From: Clostridia bacterium
GTDB lineage: Bacteria; Bacillota; Clostridia; Oscillospirales; Acutalibacteraceae
Direction: 5' to 3'
DNA length: 64,000 nucleotides
Assembly (NCBI GenBank): GCA_017471765.1
Contig: JAFURT010000006.1
Span: 1 to 64,000, forward strand
This document shows positions 7,567 through 15,656 of the stretch, piece by piece (within the stretch, counting starts at the first letter, position 1; each line of letters begins with the position of its first letter). The notes beneath the pieces are model-generated. The model saw only the letters and a program-made list of their open reading frames with translations. It had not been told where the DNA came from and ran no database searches. Made by a program: the position numbers and the translations under genes.

Positions 7567-9534
7567 TTACTCCAGATCCAGCATATCCAGATACTCGTGA
7601 CCATGCTCGGAAATAATGCGCTTGCGGCCCTCCAGATCATCACCCAGCAATACATCAAACACCTGGGCGGTCTCCAAGGCGTCGGTGGGGTTCACCTTGA
7701 CCAGTCGACGGGTAGCCGGATTCATGGTGGTCAGCGCCATCATGGCGGGCTCGTTTTCACCAAGTCCCTTGGAGCGCTGGATGGTATATTTCTGCCCGTC
7801 GATCTCCTCCAGAATTTTGGTCTTTTCTGCCTCGTTGTAGGCAAAATACGTGTCTGCCTTGGTGTTTATTTCATACAGCGGCGTCTCTGCGATATACACA
7901 TACCCCTGCTCAATCAGCGTGGGGGTCAGGCGATACAGCATGGCCAAAATCAGTGTACGAATCTGGAAGCCATCCACGTCCGCATCGGTACAGATGATGA
8001 TCTTATTAAACCGCAAAAGGTTAATGTCAAAGGTGGCCAGGTTTTTATTGGACTTGGAACGAACCTCGACACCACAGCCCATGACCTTCAGCAGGTTGAC
8101 GATAATTTCACTCTTAAATATCTTATCAAACTCCGCCTTCAGACAGTTGAGGATCTTACCGCGCACCGGAATGACCGCCTGAAACTCCGAATCACGAGCC
8201 TGCACAACGGCACCCATAGCGGATTTACCCTCCACGATGAACAATTCACGTGCCGAGGCGTCCCGGCTACGGCAATCTACAAAGCCGGGAACATGGGAGG
8301 TCATGTCGTTGCTGGTCTGCAGAGTTTTTTTCAGGTTAAGACGAGTAGTCTCCGCCTTTTCACGACTGCGCTTGTTAATAAGCACCTGCTCACACAGCTT
8401 GTCCGCATCCATCTTATTCTCGATGAAGTAGACCTCCAGGTTATGTCGCAGGAACTCTGTCATGGCCTCCTGAATAAACTTATTGGTAATCGCCTTTTTG
8501 GTTTGGTTTTCGTAGGAGGTCTGGGTGGAGAAGGAGGAAGACACCAACACCAGGCAATCCTGGATATCCTGGAAGGTAATCTTTGACTCATTCTTCAGAT
8601 ATTTGCCGTTTTGCTTAAGATAGGCATCCACCTGGGAAACAAAAGCGCTGCGCACCGCCTTATCCGGGCTGCCGCCATGCTCCAGCCAGCTGGAATTGTG
8701 ATAATACTCCAGCACGCTCACCTTATTGGAGATGCACATAGCTACGTTCAGCTTGACCTTATATTCCGGCTTGTCCGCACGGTCGCGACCAATCCGTTCA
8801 GCCGACCATGTCTGCATCGCCGTCAAGGATTGCTCCCCTACCAGTTCCTTCAGATAATCAGAAATACCGTTTTCGTACATGTATTCCTTCGTGGTAAAGG
8901 CTTTCCCCTCCTGGTTGCGGAACTGGAACAGCAGACCGGGGTTGACAATAGACTGCCGGTGCAGGGTATCGTCAAAATACTCGTACGGAACCGAAATATC
9001 GGTAAACACCTGAATATCCGGCTTGAAGCGGATACGAGTACCGGTATCTTTCTTGGCATAGGGCTCTTTTTTCAGCCCCCCCACATTCACACCATGCTCA
9101 AAATGGAGTGAGTACAGGAAACCGTCACGCTTTACCTCCACATCCATATACTCCGAAGAGTACTGGGTCGCACAAGCGCCCAGACCGTTAAGGCCCAAGG
9201 TAAAGTCATCGTTATCGTATTTACCGCCAGCGTATAGCTCGCAGAAAATCAGCTCCCAGTTAAAGCGTTGCTCCTTGGTATTGTAGTCTACCGGCACACC
9301 GCGGCCAAAGTCCTGCACCTCAATGGAGCCGTCCTCGTACCGGGTAACGAGAATCTTGTCGCCGTAACCGGCACGGGCCTCATCCACCGAGTTGGATAAA
9401 ATCTCAAACACGGCATGCTGACAGCCCTCCAGCCCATCAGAGCCAAACATAACGCCCGGACGCTTACGTACACGGTCAGCGCCTTTAAGGGCGGTAATGC
9501 TCTCATTATCATAGGTTGTTTTTTTGGTGGCCAT
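7567..9534 (-). CDS. Type II topoisomerase B subunit (divergent ParE/GyrB)
   Basis: A 655-aa ATPase subunit. The N-terminal GHKL domain shows SNSVDEA, DFGRGVPVD and GLNGLGA. The transducer carries the QTK loop (NQTKKAI). The Toprim domain has EGKSAMGA in place of the common EGDSAGGS and TDADVDGFQIRTL in place of TDADVDGxHIRTL; the metal-binding Glu and Asp residues are kept. A C-terminal GLGE motif and tail follow. It drives strand passage with the A subunit just downstream, and the pair forms one operon. Sequence differences from normal GyrB/ParE are marked, so I leave the symbol empty; parE-like is the best guess. The start is ATG with a weak ribosome site AAAGGATGG further upstream than usual. 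Confidence 0.9.
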   Translation of the reverse strand: MATKKTTYDNESITALKGADRVRKRPGVMFGSDGLEGCQHAVFEILSNSVDEARAGYGDKILVTRYEDGSIEVQDFGRGVPVDYNTKEQRFNWELIFCELYAGGKYDNDDFTLGLNGLGACATQYSSEYMDVEVKRDGFLYSLHFEHGVNVGGLKKEPYAKKDTGTRIRFKPDIQVFTDISVPYEYFDDTLHRQSIVNPGLLFQFRNQEGKAFTTKEYMYENGISDYLKELVGEQSLTAMQTWSAERIGRDRADKPEYKVKLNVAMCISNKVSVLEYYHNSSWLEHGGSPDKAVRSAFVSQVDAYLKQNGKYLKNESKITFQDIQDCLVLVSSSFSTQTSYENQTKKAITNKFIQEAMTEFLRHNLEVYFIENKMDADKLCEQVLINKRSREKAETTRLNLKKTLQTSNDMTSHVPGFVDCRSRDASARELFIVEGKSAMGAVVQARDSEFQAVIPVRGKILNCLKAEFDKIFKSEIIVNLLKVMGCGVEVRSKSNKNLATFDINLLRFNKIIICTDADVDGFQIRTLILAMLYRLTPTLIEQGYVYIAETPLYEINTKADTYFAYNEAEKTKILEEIDGQKYTIQRSKGLGENEPAMMALTTMNPATRRLVKVNPTDALETAQVFDVLLGDDLEGRKRIISEHGHEYLDMLDLE

Positions 9535-9582
9535 GAGAACGCATCCATCCTTTACATCAATATACTGTGTTACAACAGTTTA

Positions 9583-9611
9583 TTTTAACCCATATCTTGG
9601 GATTCTGTCAA
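9583..9611 (-). promoter_or_regulatory. Promoter of the topoisomerase operon
   Basis: Minus-strand TTGACA (9606-9611) and TTAAAA (9583-9588) have 17-bp spacing, about 50 bp before the B-subunit start. Confidence 0.6.
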
Positions 9612-9674
9612 GGGGCAAAGGAAAAATAAAGAAACCACCAAAACAGCTCCGTCGTCACACATCGATATTTTCAG

Positions 9675-9703
9675 TTGTTTTTCAACAACGCCTGTGCTAT
9701 ACT
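9675..9703 (+). promoter_or_regulatory. Promoter of the metallopeptidase/Sel1 gene
   Basis: TTGTTT (9675-9680), 17-bp spacer and TATACT (9698-9703) lie about 45 bp upstream of the ATG. The promoter is divergent from that of the topoisomerase operon. Confidence 0.6.
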
Positions 9704-9747
9704 CATAGGTAAATCGAAAGAAGTTAAGAAAAGCGGAGGCATTCAGA

Positions 9748-11421
9748 ATGCGCAGTACGGAAATCAACAGCCAATACCGTAACCACTACATATTCCACAT
9801 GAAAGACATAGGTTGCACCAGGGCTCTGCGTGGCCATGTGACCGTCAGCGTATTTTATGTTGATCAGCCGGGAGCAGTCTGGGACACCGACAGACGATTA
9901 GCCTTCCAAGATGCCTACGACCAAGCCATGCGCACCCTGGAAAAGGAAGCTGGCAACAGCGGCACCAGCCTGCATATCCGGTCGGTCTTTCAGACTTTTC
10001 AGACAAAGTGTACCAACGCCCGTTCTCAGGCGTGGTTGGTAGACTTTTTTAACACCTATGGGATCAAGGCCATAGCCGACTATCAAAGAATTATGAGGCA
10101 AAAAACCGGTTGTGATGAAGCGCCGGTGGTCTTTGCCTTTACCCGGTCGATGACCTCCTATGCTCTGTGTGCCGATACACAGCACCCATTTGTGGATGAG
10201 TATTCGGTGGTGGACAGCTACGATACACCGTGGCTTATCATCCACGAGCTACTGCACCAGTTTGGAGCAGAAGATCTGTATCTGCCGCCGGATACCAAAA
10301 AAGCAGCCGGAAAGTACCTTCCCGATTCCGTCATGCAAAGCGGCGAGATAATCGACTCTCTCACCCGTTATCTGATCGGGTGGACAGATGAGATATCCGA
10401 AAAAGCGGTTGCCTTTCTGGAAGCAACCAAGCATTACACCTTGCAAGATGCCTTGCAAGCACGGATAGATTATGCGAAAAGCTCAACCGGCACCGCCAAA
10501 CCCACCACCTCTCCCTCCGGCAAACGTGTCGCTAAGCCGACTAAAACCGCAAAGCCTGTTGAGATTATCAAGCCGGCTACACCCACGGCTATTACAGATC
10601 TTTCCAACAATAAGCGTGTTCCATATACGCCGCAGGATGTTGTCCCCTTTCCTGACTTTGCCTCATTAGAGACTGCTGCCAACAACGGCAACGCTTACGC
10701 CCTGTTTCTGATCGCTTACTGCTATCGCTATGGTATCCTGACCGAAAAGGATAAGAAAAAAGCACTCGCCTGGTATTACCGTCACAAGTCGCTGTCGGAT
10801 GCGCTGGCTATCACGACACACAGTTACGCCCACGGGGTACTGAAGCAAAAGGAGCATACGGATACTGACCCGACAATAATTGAATCAGCACTGCTTATTG
10901 CCGCCTCGGCCGGACACATCTGGGCAATGAACGATCTGGGCACCGAGCTGATGAAGGGCCGGATGCTGAAAAGGGATATTCCCCACGCTTTGCGTCTTCT
11001 GCAGACGGCCTGCGAGCCCGGTGTCTCCACCCTGGTGCTGGAAGAATACTACACAGCGTGCGAATACTCCAAGCTACTCCCCCAGCTGCACAAAGCAATC
11101 GGTGAAACCGCCAAGCGGTATGAATATTCCTGTCTGAACGGCTCGGTAAATGCCCAGTTCACCATGGCCACCCTATACCAAAAAGGAGAATACCTCCCCG
11201 GAGATCCCCGTAAAGCCTTTGAACTGTTCAGCAGAGCCGCCAAATCCGACTATTACATGGCGTATTTCGAGCTTGCCTATTGCTATGAGTTTGGCCTCGG
11301 CACACCGGCCGACTCCGCGTTAGCAAGGAAATACTACACACTGGGTGAAGAGCGCTCAAAGGCTACCGGCTTCCCGATAGATGCCAATTTCTTCAAGCAG
11401 ATTCTTAAATGTAAAAATTAG
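9748..11421 (+). CDS. Predicted zinc metallopeptidase fused to Sel1-like repeats (557 aa)
   Basis: I recognise domains but no named protein. Residues ~1-230 form a metzincin-like region with HELLHQFGAED at residues 166-176, an HExxHxxGxxD zinc motif in which His166, His170 and Asp176 could bind zinc and Glu167 catalyse. A Pro/Thr/Lys-rich linker (about residues 245-285) follows. Residues ~290-550 carry several Sel1-type helical repeats (for example NAYALFLIAYCYRYG, and a last one with MAYFELAYCYEFGLGTPAD), which usually bind protein partners. No signal peptide or membrane helix is visible, so it is probably cytosolic, unusual for this protease type. GGAGG lies seven bases before the ATG. It is a single-gene transcript with its own promoter and terminator. 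The target is unknown. Confidence 0.7.
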   Translation: MRSTEINSQYRNHYIFHMKDIGCTRALRGHVTVSVFYVDQPGAVWDTDRRLAFQDAYDQAMRTLEKEAGNSGTSLHIRSVFQTFQTKCTNARSQAWLVDFFNTYGIKAIADYQRIMRQKTGCDEAPVVFAFTRSMTSYALCADTQHPFVDEYSVVDSYDTPWLIIHELLHQFGAEDLYLPPDTKKAAGKYLPDSVMQSGEIIDSLTRYLIGWTDEISEKAVAFLEATKHYTLQDALQARIDYAKSSTGTAKPTTSPSGKRVAKPTKTAKPVEIIKPATPTAITDLSNNKRVPYTPQDVVPFPDFASLETAANNGNAYALFLIAYCYRYGILTEKDKKKALAWYYRHKSLSDALAITTHSYAHGVLKQKEHTDTDPTIIESALLIAASAGHIWAMNDLGTELMKGRMLKRDIPHALRLLQTACEPGVSTLVLEEYYTACEYSKLLPQLHKAIGETAKRYEYSCLNGSVNAQFTMATLYQKGEYLPGDPRKAFELFSRAAKSDYYMAYFELAYCYEFGLGTPADSALARKYYTLGEERSKATGFPIDANFFKQILKCKN

Positions 11422-11443
11422 ACTGTATCAAAACTGAGAACAT

Positions 11444-11500
11444 ACAACAAAGAGACACCTGCCCGGCCATTGTGCCAAGCAGGTGTCTCCATTTGTTGTT
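11444..11500. terminator. Bidirectional terminator
   Basis: GAGACACCTGC (11452-11462) pairs with GCAGGTGTCTC (11479-11489). The stem can extend through ACAACAAA/TTTGTTGT on the outside. It separates the convergent metallopeptidase (+) and dockerin (-) genes. Confidence 0.85.
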
Positions 11501-12610
11501 TTATGCAAGCGGATACTGCTCCGGAAGCAGAACGTGGTACAACAGATAGATGGCATCGTCGCTGTCCAGCACGCCATCGCCGTTCACGTCGCCGTCACGG
11601 TTAAGGGCGTAACTCTCCGGTAGCATGGTGTGGTACAGCAGATGCACCGCATCGCTTGTTGTCAGCCGGGAATCGCCATTCATATCCCCAATATACAACC
11701 CATAACACACCGGGAACATCCACGCCGTATCCACATCGACGGTCATGCCGGTAAACAGGTAGTTGGCCGAGGAAGAATCACTCCATCCATAACTCGCCGT
11801 GTGTGTCTGCAAAATATACACCAAGTCATAGGTCAGCGGATAAAGACCGCCATCGGTATAGCCGGCCACCATTTGATTGGTGGAGTTATCCGTATAGCCA
11901 TAATACTCGTTAATGCAAGTAATAAACTCAATCTTTTTAATGAAATTACCGTTCTCATCATAAAGAACATCTTTCATGGCACCGTTGGCGGCTGCAGCGG
12001 CAACAGGCAGATAGGTAGCGTCGGTAAAATTCATATACAGAACAGGACCTTCCGCTGTATCCAAATGATAATAGCCATCCACACCCAGCACCGCCGTGTG
12101 AGATTCAGTCACATCAACAAAGACATATTCGTCGATAGCTTTATCCTTGGTAAATTTGGTCAGGGTAGCGGTGGTCTTATAGGTCTCAAACGGCTGTGCG
12201 GAAATATCAAAGGAGGCCTCACCCACACGTTCAATGGACAGGGTTGCCGTACCGTTACCAAGCACACCAATGAGCATGGGGGAATTCGCCTGGCTCTCTT
12301 TGATTTCTTTTTCCATGACATTATTCTCTATCGGCTGAGGATTGTACATATAGAACTTACTGCCGTAAACCGAATACAGCATACACGCATCGCCGGTCAA
12401 CACAAACCGGAAAATACCGGCCTCACCCGGAATAAACTCCATAACAGACACCGCACTGCTATCCGTGACAGTAATTGTATTCTCACCTACAACAAGGGAC
12501 ACACCAAAGTTTCCTTTCATCGGCAAACCGGATGCATACACCCCAACAGACAGCCCCAGCAGCACACCGAGGCTCAGCACAAGAGATAAAAACCGTTTTG
12601 ACAGGTCCAT
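11501..12610 (-). CDS. Secreted dockerin type I-containing protein (369 aa)
   Basis: A Sec signal peptide is clear (KRFLSLVLSLGVLLGLSVGVYA, cut near residue 27). The last ~64 residues are a type I dockerin. Two calcium loops, DMNGDSRLTTSD from residue 309 and DVNGDGVLDSDD about 33 residues later, are each followed by an LLYH helix. Dockerins bind cohesins to attach proteins to cellulosome-type scaffolds or the cell surface. The central ~270 residues are beta-rich by composition and match no enzyme family I can name; no glycoside-hydrolase motif was found. No cohesin or scaffoldin is present in the window. The start has AAGGAGG. Its promoter at 12664-12692 faces away from that of the next gene. 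Confidence 0.85.
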   Translation of the reverse strand: MDLSKRFLSLVLSLGVLLGLSVGVYASGLPMKGNFGVSLVVGENTITVTDSSAVSVMEFIPGEAGIFRFVLTGDACMLYSVYGSKFYMYNPQPIENNVMEKEIKESQANSPMLIGVLGNGTATLSIERVGEASFDISAQPFETYKTTATLTKFTKDKAIDEYVFVDVTESHTAVLGVDGYYHLDTAEGPVLYMNFTDATYLPVAAAAANGAMKDVLYDENGNFIKKIEFITCINEYYGYTDNSTNQMVAGYTDGGLYPLTYDLVYILQTHTASYGWSDSSSANYLFTGMTVDVDTAWMFPVCYGLYIGDMNGDSRLTTSDAVHLLYHTMLPESYALNRDGDVNGDGVLDSDDAIYLLYHVLLPEQYPLA

Positions 12611-12663
12611 TACAATACCTCCTTCTAAATCCCACGCCCATAAGTGAACAGGAACATACCGAT

Positions 12664-12692
12664 ATTCTAGTTTATTTTTTCACATTATGCAA
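12664..12692 (-). promoter_or_regulatory. Promoter of the dockerin-protein gene
   Basis: Minus-strand TTGCAT (12687-12692) and TAGAAT (12664-12669) have a 17-bp spacer, about 55 bp before the start. Confidence 0.6.
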
Positions 12693-12741
12693 GCATTTTT
12701 TATAAAAATCATGCACAAACGAGATAATTCACGTCAATCGG

Positions 12742-12770
12742 TTGACAGAAAGGCAAAATCATTGTATTAT
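12742..12770 (+). promoter_or_regulatory. Promoter of the CNNM/CorC-type gene
   Basis: TTGACA (12742-12747), 17-bp spacer and TATTAT (12765-12770) are present, with a perfect TATAAT overlapping three bases later. They lie about 40 bp upstream of the ATG. Confidence 0.7.
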
Positions 12771-12808
12771 AATGGTTAATCAAAATTGAAAGGGGATTTA
12801 TATCCATC

Positions 12809-14170
12809 ATGTCTGACCCTGACCCTGCCAGTACCACGATTAGTACGGTTCTGCTTACTCTAGCATTCCTTTTACTGACTGTTCTGTTCCATCTGGCCGA
12901 TGAGGCCTTCAACGCGCTGGGCGAAATCCGCATCCGGGAGTTGGAGGAAAACGGCAACAAAAAAGCACGGTGCATCCGCCGTATAACGGAAAAAGAACGC
13001 CAGTTTTCTTCTCGCATCCGCATGAGTTGCCTGCTGTTCGGCATTTTGGCCGCCGCCACACTGCTACACCGCTTTGCCTCCCCTATCTCCGGTTGGCTTG
13101 GCGGACTGTTCGGCGGTATTTTGGGAGCAGGCCTTTCGGCCACGTTGGCGTGTGTCCTGTTATCTCTGCTGACTGTGTTTGTCTTTATCACCTTTGGTTG
13201 TCTGCTCCCCCGGCGACTGGTATATATCAACATTGAGGCCGTTGCCTTGGCTGTGGTAAGGCTGTTTGTCATCTTCTACGGTCTGTTACGGCCGCTGTAT
13301 GGCCTGTGTGCGCTGGTAACCGGGCCTTTCCTTCGTATGGCAGGCATCGACCCCCACGAGGACCCCGACACCGTCACCGAGGATGACATCCGCCAATTAA
13401 TGGATGCCGGTGAGGAGATTGGTGCCATTGAGGGCAGTCAAAAGGATATGGTTAACAACATATTCGAGTTTGACGATATCACTGCTGAGGAGATTATGAC
13501 CCCCCGCACCGATATGACGGCAGTGGAAGTGGATACTTCCCTCCCCGATGTGCTGGCTGTAGCTGTTGAGAACGGGTATTCCCGTATTCCGGTGTACGAA
13601 GAGGACATTGACCATATCATAGGCATCCTGTATATCAAGGATCTGCTCCCCTTTGTCGGGCAGACTTTGCCGGCTGACACATCTGTCCGCAGTCTGTTGC
13701 GAGAGGCGTATTTTGTTCCGGATACCAAGCGGTGCAATGATCTGTTCGAGGAAATGAACGAAAAGCACCTGCAGATGGCTATCGTGGTGGACGAATATGG
13801 CGGCGTGGCCGGTATCGTTACTATGGAGGATTTGCTGGAGTCTATCGTCGGCAACATTCAGGATGAGTTCGACGACGAAAAAGAGGCGTTCACCCAGTTG
13901 GATGAGAACTCCTTTGCGGTGGATGGGTCGCTCAGCATTGGTGATCTGGGTGAATTGCTGGAAATGGAACTGCCGGAGGGCGACTACGACACCGTGGCCG
14001 GCTTTGTGCTGGACCTGCTGGGTGATATGCCGGAGCAGGACGAGGCGGCCTCTGTCTCCTACAAGAACATCACCTTGACCATCCAAAAGATGGACGATCG
14101 CCGTATTGAAGAGATCCTCGTACACCGTGACCCCTGTCCGGAGGAAGAGGATACGCAAGACGACGCATAA
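12809..14170 (+). CDS. CNNM/CorC (HlyC)-family membrane protein with CBS pair
   Basis: A 453-aa protein. Residues ~10-180 are a DUF21/CNNM membrane domain with four hydrophobic segments. Residues ~195-325 are two CBS domains (EEIMTPRTDMTAVEVD in the first, GGVAGIVTMEDLLESIVGNIQDEFD in the second). Residues ~335-430 are the CorC_HlyC domain (FAVDGSLSIGDL, GDYDTVAGFVLDLLG). The family is linked to magnesium or cobalt export with nucleotide sensing by the CBS pair; older annotation as hemolysin is misleading. The C-terminus ends in an acidic tail. The ribosome site (AAAGGGG) is about 13 bases from the ATG, a little far, so a nearby non-ATG start is possible. queH follows after a hairpin. Confidence 0.9.
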   Translation: MSDPDPASTTISTVLLTLAFLLLTVLFHLADEAFNALGEIRIRELEENGNKKARCIRRITEKERQFSSRIRMSCLLFGILAAATLLHRFASPISGWLGGLFGGILGAGLSATLACVLLSLLTVFVFITFGCLLPRRLVYINIEAVALAVVRLFVIFYGLLRPLYGLCALVTGPFLRMAGIDPHEDPDTVTEDDIRQLMDAGEEIGAIEGSQKDMVNNIFEFDDITAEEIMTPRTDMTAVEVDTSLPDVLAVAVENGYSRIPVYEEDIDHIIGILYIKDLLPFVGQTLPADTSVRSLLREAYFVPDTKRCNDLFEEMNEKHLQMAIVVDEYGGVAGIVTMEDLLESIVGNIQDEFDDEKEAFTQLDENSFAVDGSLSIGDLGELLEMELPEGDYDTVAGFVLDLLGDMPEQDEAASVSYKNITLTIQKMDDRRIEEILVHRDPCPEEEDTQDDA

Positions 14171-14173
14171 GTG

Positions 14174-14200
14174 AAAATGCCGCCATTCGGCGGCGTTTTC
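14174..14200 (+). terminator. Hairpin between the CNNM/CorC-type gene and queH
   Basis: GCCGCC and GGCGGC with loop ATTC are flanked by AAAAT and GTTTTC. It begins four bases after the upstream stop, and queH starts only 22 bases after it, so it may attenuate rather than end transcription. Confidence 0.65.
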
Positions 14201-14221
14201 TTTATCAGGAGGGCGATAACA

Positions 14222-14866
14222 ATGCCTGAAAACTATCAAAAAACGCTGGATAAAACACTGGCACAGCTCCAGGCCGCCGGTCAGGTGCCTCGGCTGCTTC
14301 TGCACAGCTGCTGTGCCCCTTGCTCCAGCTATGTACTGGAGTATCTGAGCCAATATTTTGCCATCACCGTATTCTATTACAATCCCAACATATCACCGGA
14401 AAGCGAATTCCGGCACCGGGTAGAGGAGCAACAGCGGCTCATCCGGGAAATGCCCCTTATCCATCCGGTGGACTGCCTGGTAGGAGACTACGAGCCGGAA
14501 CAGTTCACGGCCATTTCCGTAGGGCACGAAGCCGACCCGGAGGGCGGTGAACGCTGTACCGCCTGCTATCGCCTGCGGCTGGAAAAGACTGCCAAGGCGG
14601 CGGCTGACGGTGGATTCGACTATTTTACTACCACGCTGTCCATCAGCCCGCTGAAGGATGCCGCACGACTGAATACGATTGGCGGCGAGCTGGCGGAAAA
14701 GTATGGTGTCCCCTACCTGTTTTCCGACTTCAAAAAACGAGAGGGCTACAAGCGTTCCTGCCAGCTTTCTGTCCAGTACGGTCTGTACCGGCAGAACTAT
14801 TGCGGTTGCGCCTTTTCCCGTCGAGATGCATTCGCCAAAGAAAAAACAATAGACACAGAAAATTAA
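14222..14866 (+). CDS. queH: Epoxyqueuosine reductase QueH
   Basis: A 214-aa protein of the QueH (former DUF208) family, which catalyses the last step of queuosine formation in tRNA, reducing epoxyqueuosine to queuosine, in bacteria that lack QueG. The expected cysteines are visible: CCAPC at residues 30-34, a CxxC at 112-115 (ERCTACY), and CGC near the C-terminus (YCGCAFS). These hold an iron-sulfur cluster and a second metal site in the characterised enzyme. The ATG at 14222 has AGGAGG well placed; a longer GTG reading through the hairpin is rejected. The gene sits just upstream of tRNA-Leu. No other queuosine gene is in the window, so precursor salvage is possible but not shown. Confidence 0.93.
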   Translation: MPENYQKTLDKTLAQLQAAGQVPRLLLHSCCAPCSSYVLEYLSQYFAITVFYYNPNISPESEFRHRVEEQQRLIREMPLIHPVDCLVGDYEPEQFTAISVGHEADPEGGERCTACYRLRLEKTAKAAADGGFDYFTTTLSISPLKDAARLNTIGGELAEKYGVPYLFSDFKKREGYKRSCQLSVQYGLYRQNYCGCAFSRRDAFAKEKTIDTEN

Positions 14867-14869
14867 GCA

Positions 14870-14898
14870 TTGCTTTTTTTCGAGAAATATGCTATACT
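14870..14898 (+). promoter_or_regulatory. Promoter of tRNA-Leu
   Basis: TTGCTT (14870-14875), 17-bp spacer and TATACT (14893-14898), 30 bp before the tRNA. The -35 hexamer starts just after the queH stop. Confidence 0.75.
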
Positions 14899-14927
14899 CC
14901 CCTTTGCCCACTGATGTGGGCTGATTT

Positions 14928-15009
14928 GCGGGCGTGGTGGAACGGCAGACACGCTGGTCTTAGGAGCCAGTGCCACGGCGTGCGGGTTCAAATCCCGCCG
15001 CCCGCACCA
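14928..15009 (+). tRNA. tRNA-Leu (anticodon TAG)
   Basis: Acceptor GCGGGCG pairs with CGCCCGC, then A and encoded CCA (15007-15009). The anticodon loop CTTAGGA within CTGGT/GCCAG gives anticodon TAG. A short variable arm and a GTTCAAA T-loop follow. It is 82 nt, a class II tRNA. Its 3' half is repeated 180 bp downstream, making it the anchor of the islet that follows. Confidence 0.95.
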
Positions 15010-15185
15010 AAATACGGGTACAGCCTCTTGGCTGTACCCGTATTTTCGTCTGGGTGGTGCTTTGAGGTTTTTGTTCCGCCGTATTTTTGCCCCTGCAAAA
15101 ATACAGGGTTTTCGTCCGAACATATCCACGCATTCCGGCGCACCTACTCATCTCGGCGAAAACCGGGGTTCAAAATCCCGCCGCC
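15008..15185 (+). repeat. Left copy of a 178-bp direct repeat behind tRNA-Leu
   Basis: This stretch matches 17633-17810 with a single visible difference (T versus C about 60 bases in, in GAGGTTTTTG versus GAGGTCTTTG). It starts with the tRNA terminator hairpin and ends in a near copy of the tRNA-Leu 3' half: GGGGTTCAAAATCCCGCCGC, continuing to CCGCACCA at 15191. The pattern is that of an attachment-site or tandem duplication at a tRNA end. Confidence 0.9.
15011..15044 (+). terminator. Terminator of tRNA-Leu
   Basis: AATACGGGTACAGCC and GGCTGTACCCGTATT form a perfect 15-bp stem with loop TCTT, followed by TT. The same hairpin recurs in the right repeat copy, and its 3' half recurs a third time at 17811-17848. 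Confidence 0.85.
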
Positions 15186-15193
15186 CGCACCAT

Positions 15194-15231
15194 GAAAAAC
15201 GACAAGTTTCGACAGAAACTTGTCGTTTTTC
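15194..15231 (+). terminator. Perfect 17-bp palindrome with four-base loop
   Basis: GAAAAACGACAAGTTTC and GAAACTTGTCGTTTTTC are perfectly complementary around GACA. It looks like a strong terminator and sits immediately after the tRNA-like end, at the entry to the islet. Confidence 0.75.
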
Positions 15232-15418
15232 AATGAAGCGTTCCCCTCGGGAACATGATGTCGCTACGCTAATGATGTCACTTTGTTAATGATGTGTTGC
15301 TTCGCAACATGAAGGAACGCTTCGCATCATAAATGAGCGAAGCGAATTTACATCATATTGCGCACAGCGTAATGCATCATATCGACGAGGTCGATGCATC
15401 ATTTTCGTGAGAGTTCGA
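15232..15418. repeat. Array of short hairpins punctuated by ATGATG / CATCAT
   Basis: Small palindromes (GTTCCC-GGGAAC, GTTGC-GCAAC, TTCGC-GCGAA, CATCGACC-type) are separated by ATGATG(T) on the left and CATCAT on the right. The array is thus itself roughly an inverted repeat: AGCGTTCC at its left end pairs with GGAACGCT in the middle. No protein-coding frame is convincing. I recall comparable arrays in gut Clostridia but cannot name a family. Confidence 0.6.
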
Positions 15419-15443
15419 ATTCATACGCAAGAACGGCATAATT

Positions 15444-15487
15444 ATCTTTTTTGTAGCCCCTAGACATCTAAAGGCTACAAAAAAGAT
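15444..15487. repeat. Inverted repeat at the left end of the gene cassette
   Basis: ATCTTTTTTGTAGCC (15444-15458) pairs with GGCTACAAAAAAGAT (15473-15487). The left arm plus the following bases (to 15466) recurs in direct orientation at 17612-17634 with one difference. The right arm is the exact inverse of 17610-17626. Confidence 0.7.
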
Positions 15488-15494
15488 ATAGCCA

Positions 15495-15527
15495 CAGAAA
15501 AACTCTGATTCTGTCAGGGTTTTTCTG
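15495..15527 (+). terminator. Terminator-like hairpin in the islet
   Basis: CAGAAAAACTCTGA pairs with TCAGGGTTTTTCTG (one wobble), followed by TTTTTAT. Confidence 0.55.
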
Positions 15528-15656
15528 TTTTTATAGGCAAAAATTTAGTTGTCAATTTGAGTGTACAAAAAAGATATTTTTCTCAAGCCTGCCTCGAACT
15601 CTTGCGAAACCGCATAATCACCACCAAGTTCATGGATACAAAACAATTCACTGCGC

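Noticed and set aside
14863-15151. Minus-strand frames over tRNA-Leu and the left 178-bp repeat, with matching peptides at 17488-17776
   Set aside because: The matching peptides arise only because the DNA repeat is duplicated; the frames run through a tRNA gene and terminator hairpins and have no ribosome site.
15161-15191. A possible second tRNA-Leu after the first
   Set aside because: Only the T-arm and 3' acceptor half are present; no D-arm, anticodon arm or 5' acceptor, so it is an attachment-like remnant.
15232-15418. A CRISPR array
   Set aside because: Repeats are only 6-7 bases, the intervening units are palindromes and not unique spacers, and no cas gene is near.
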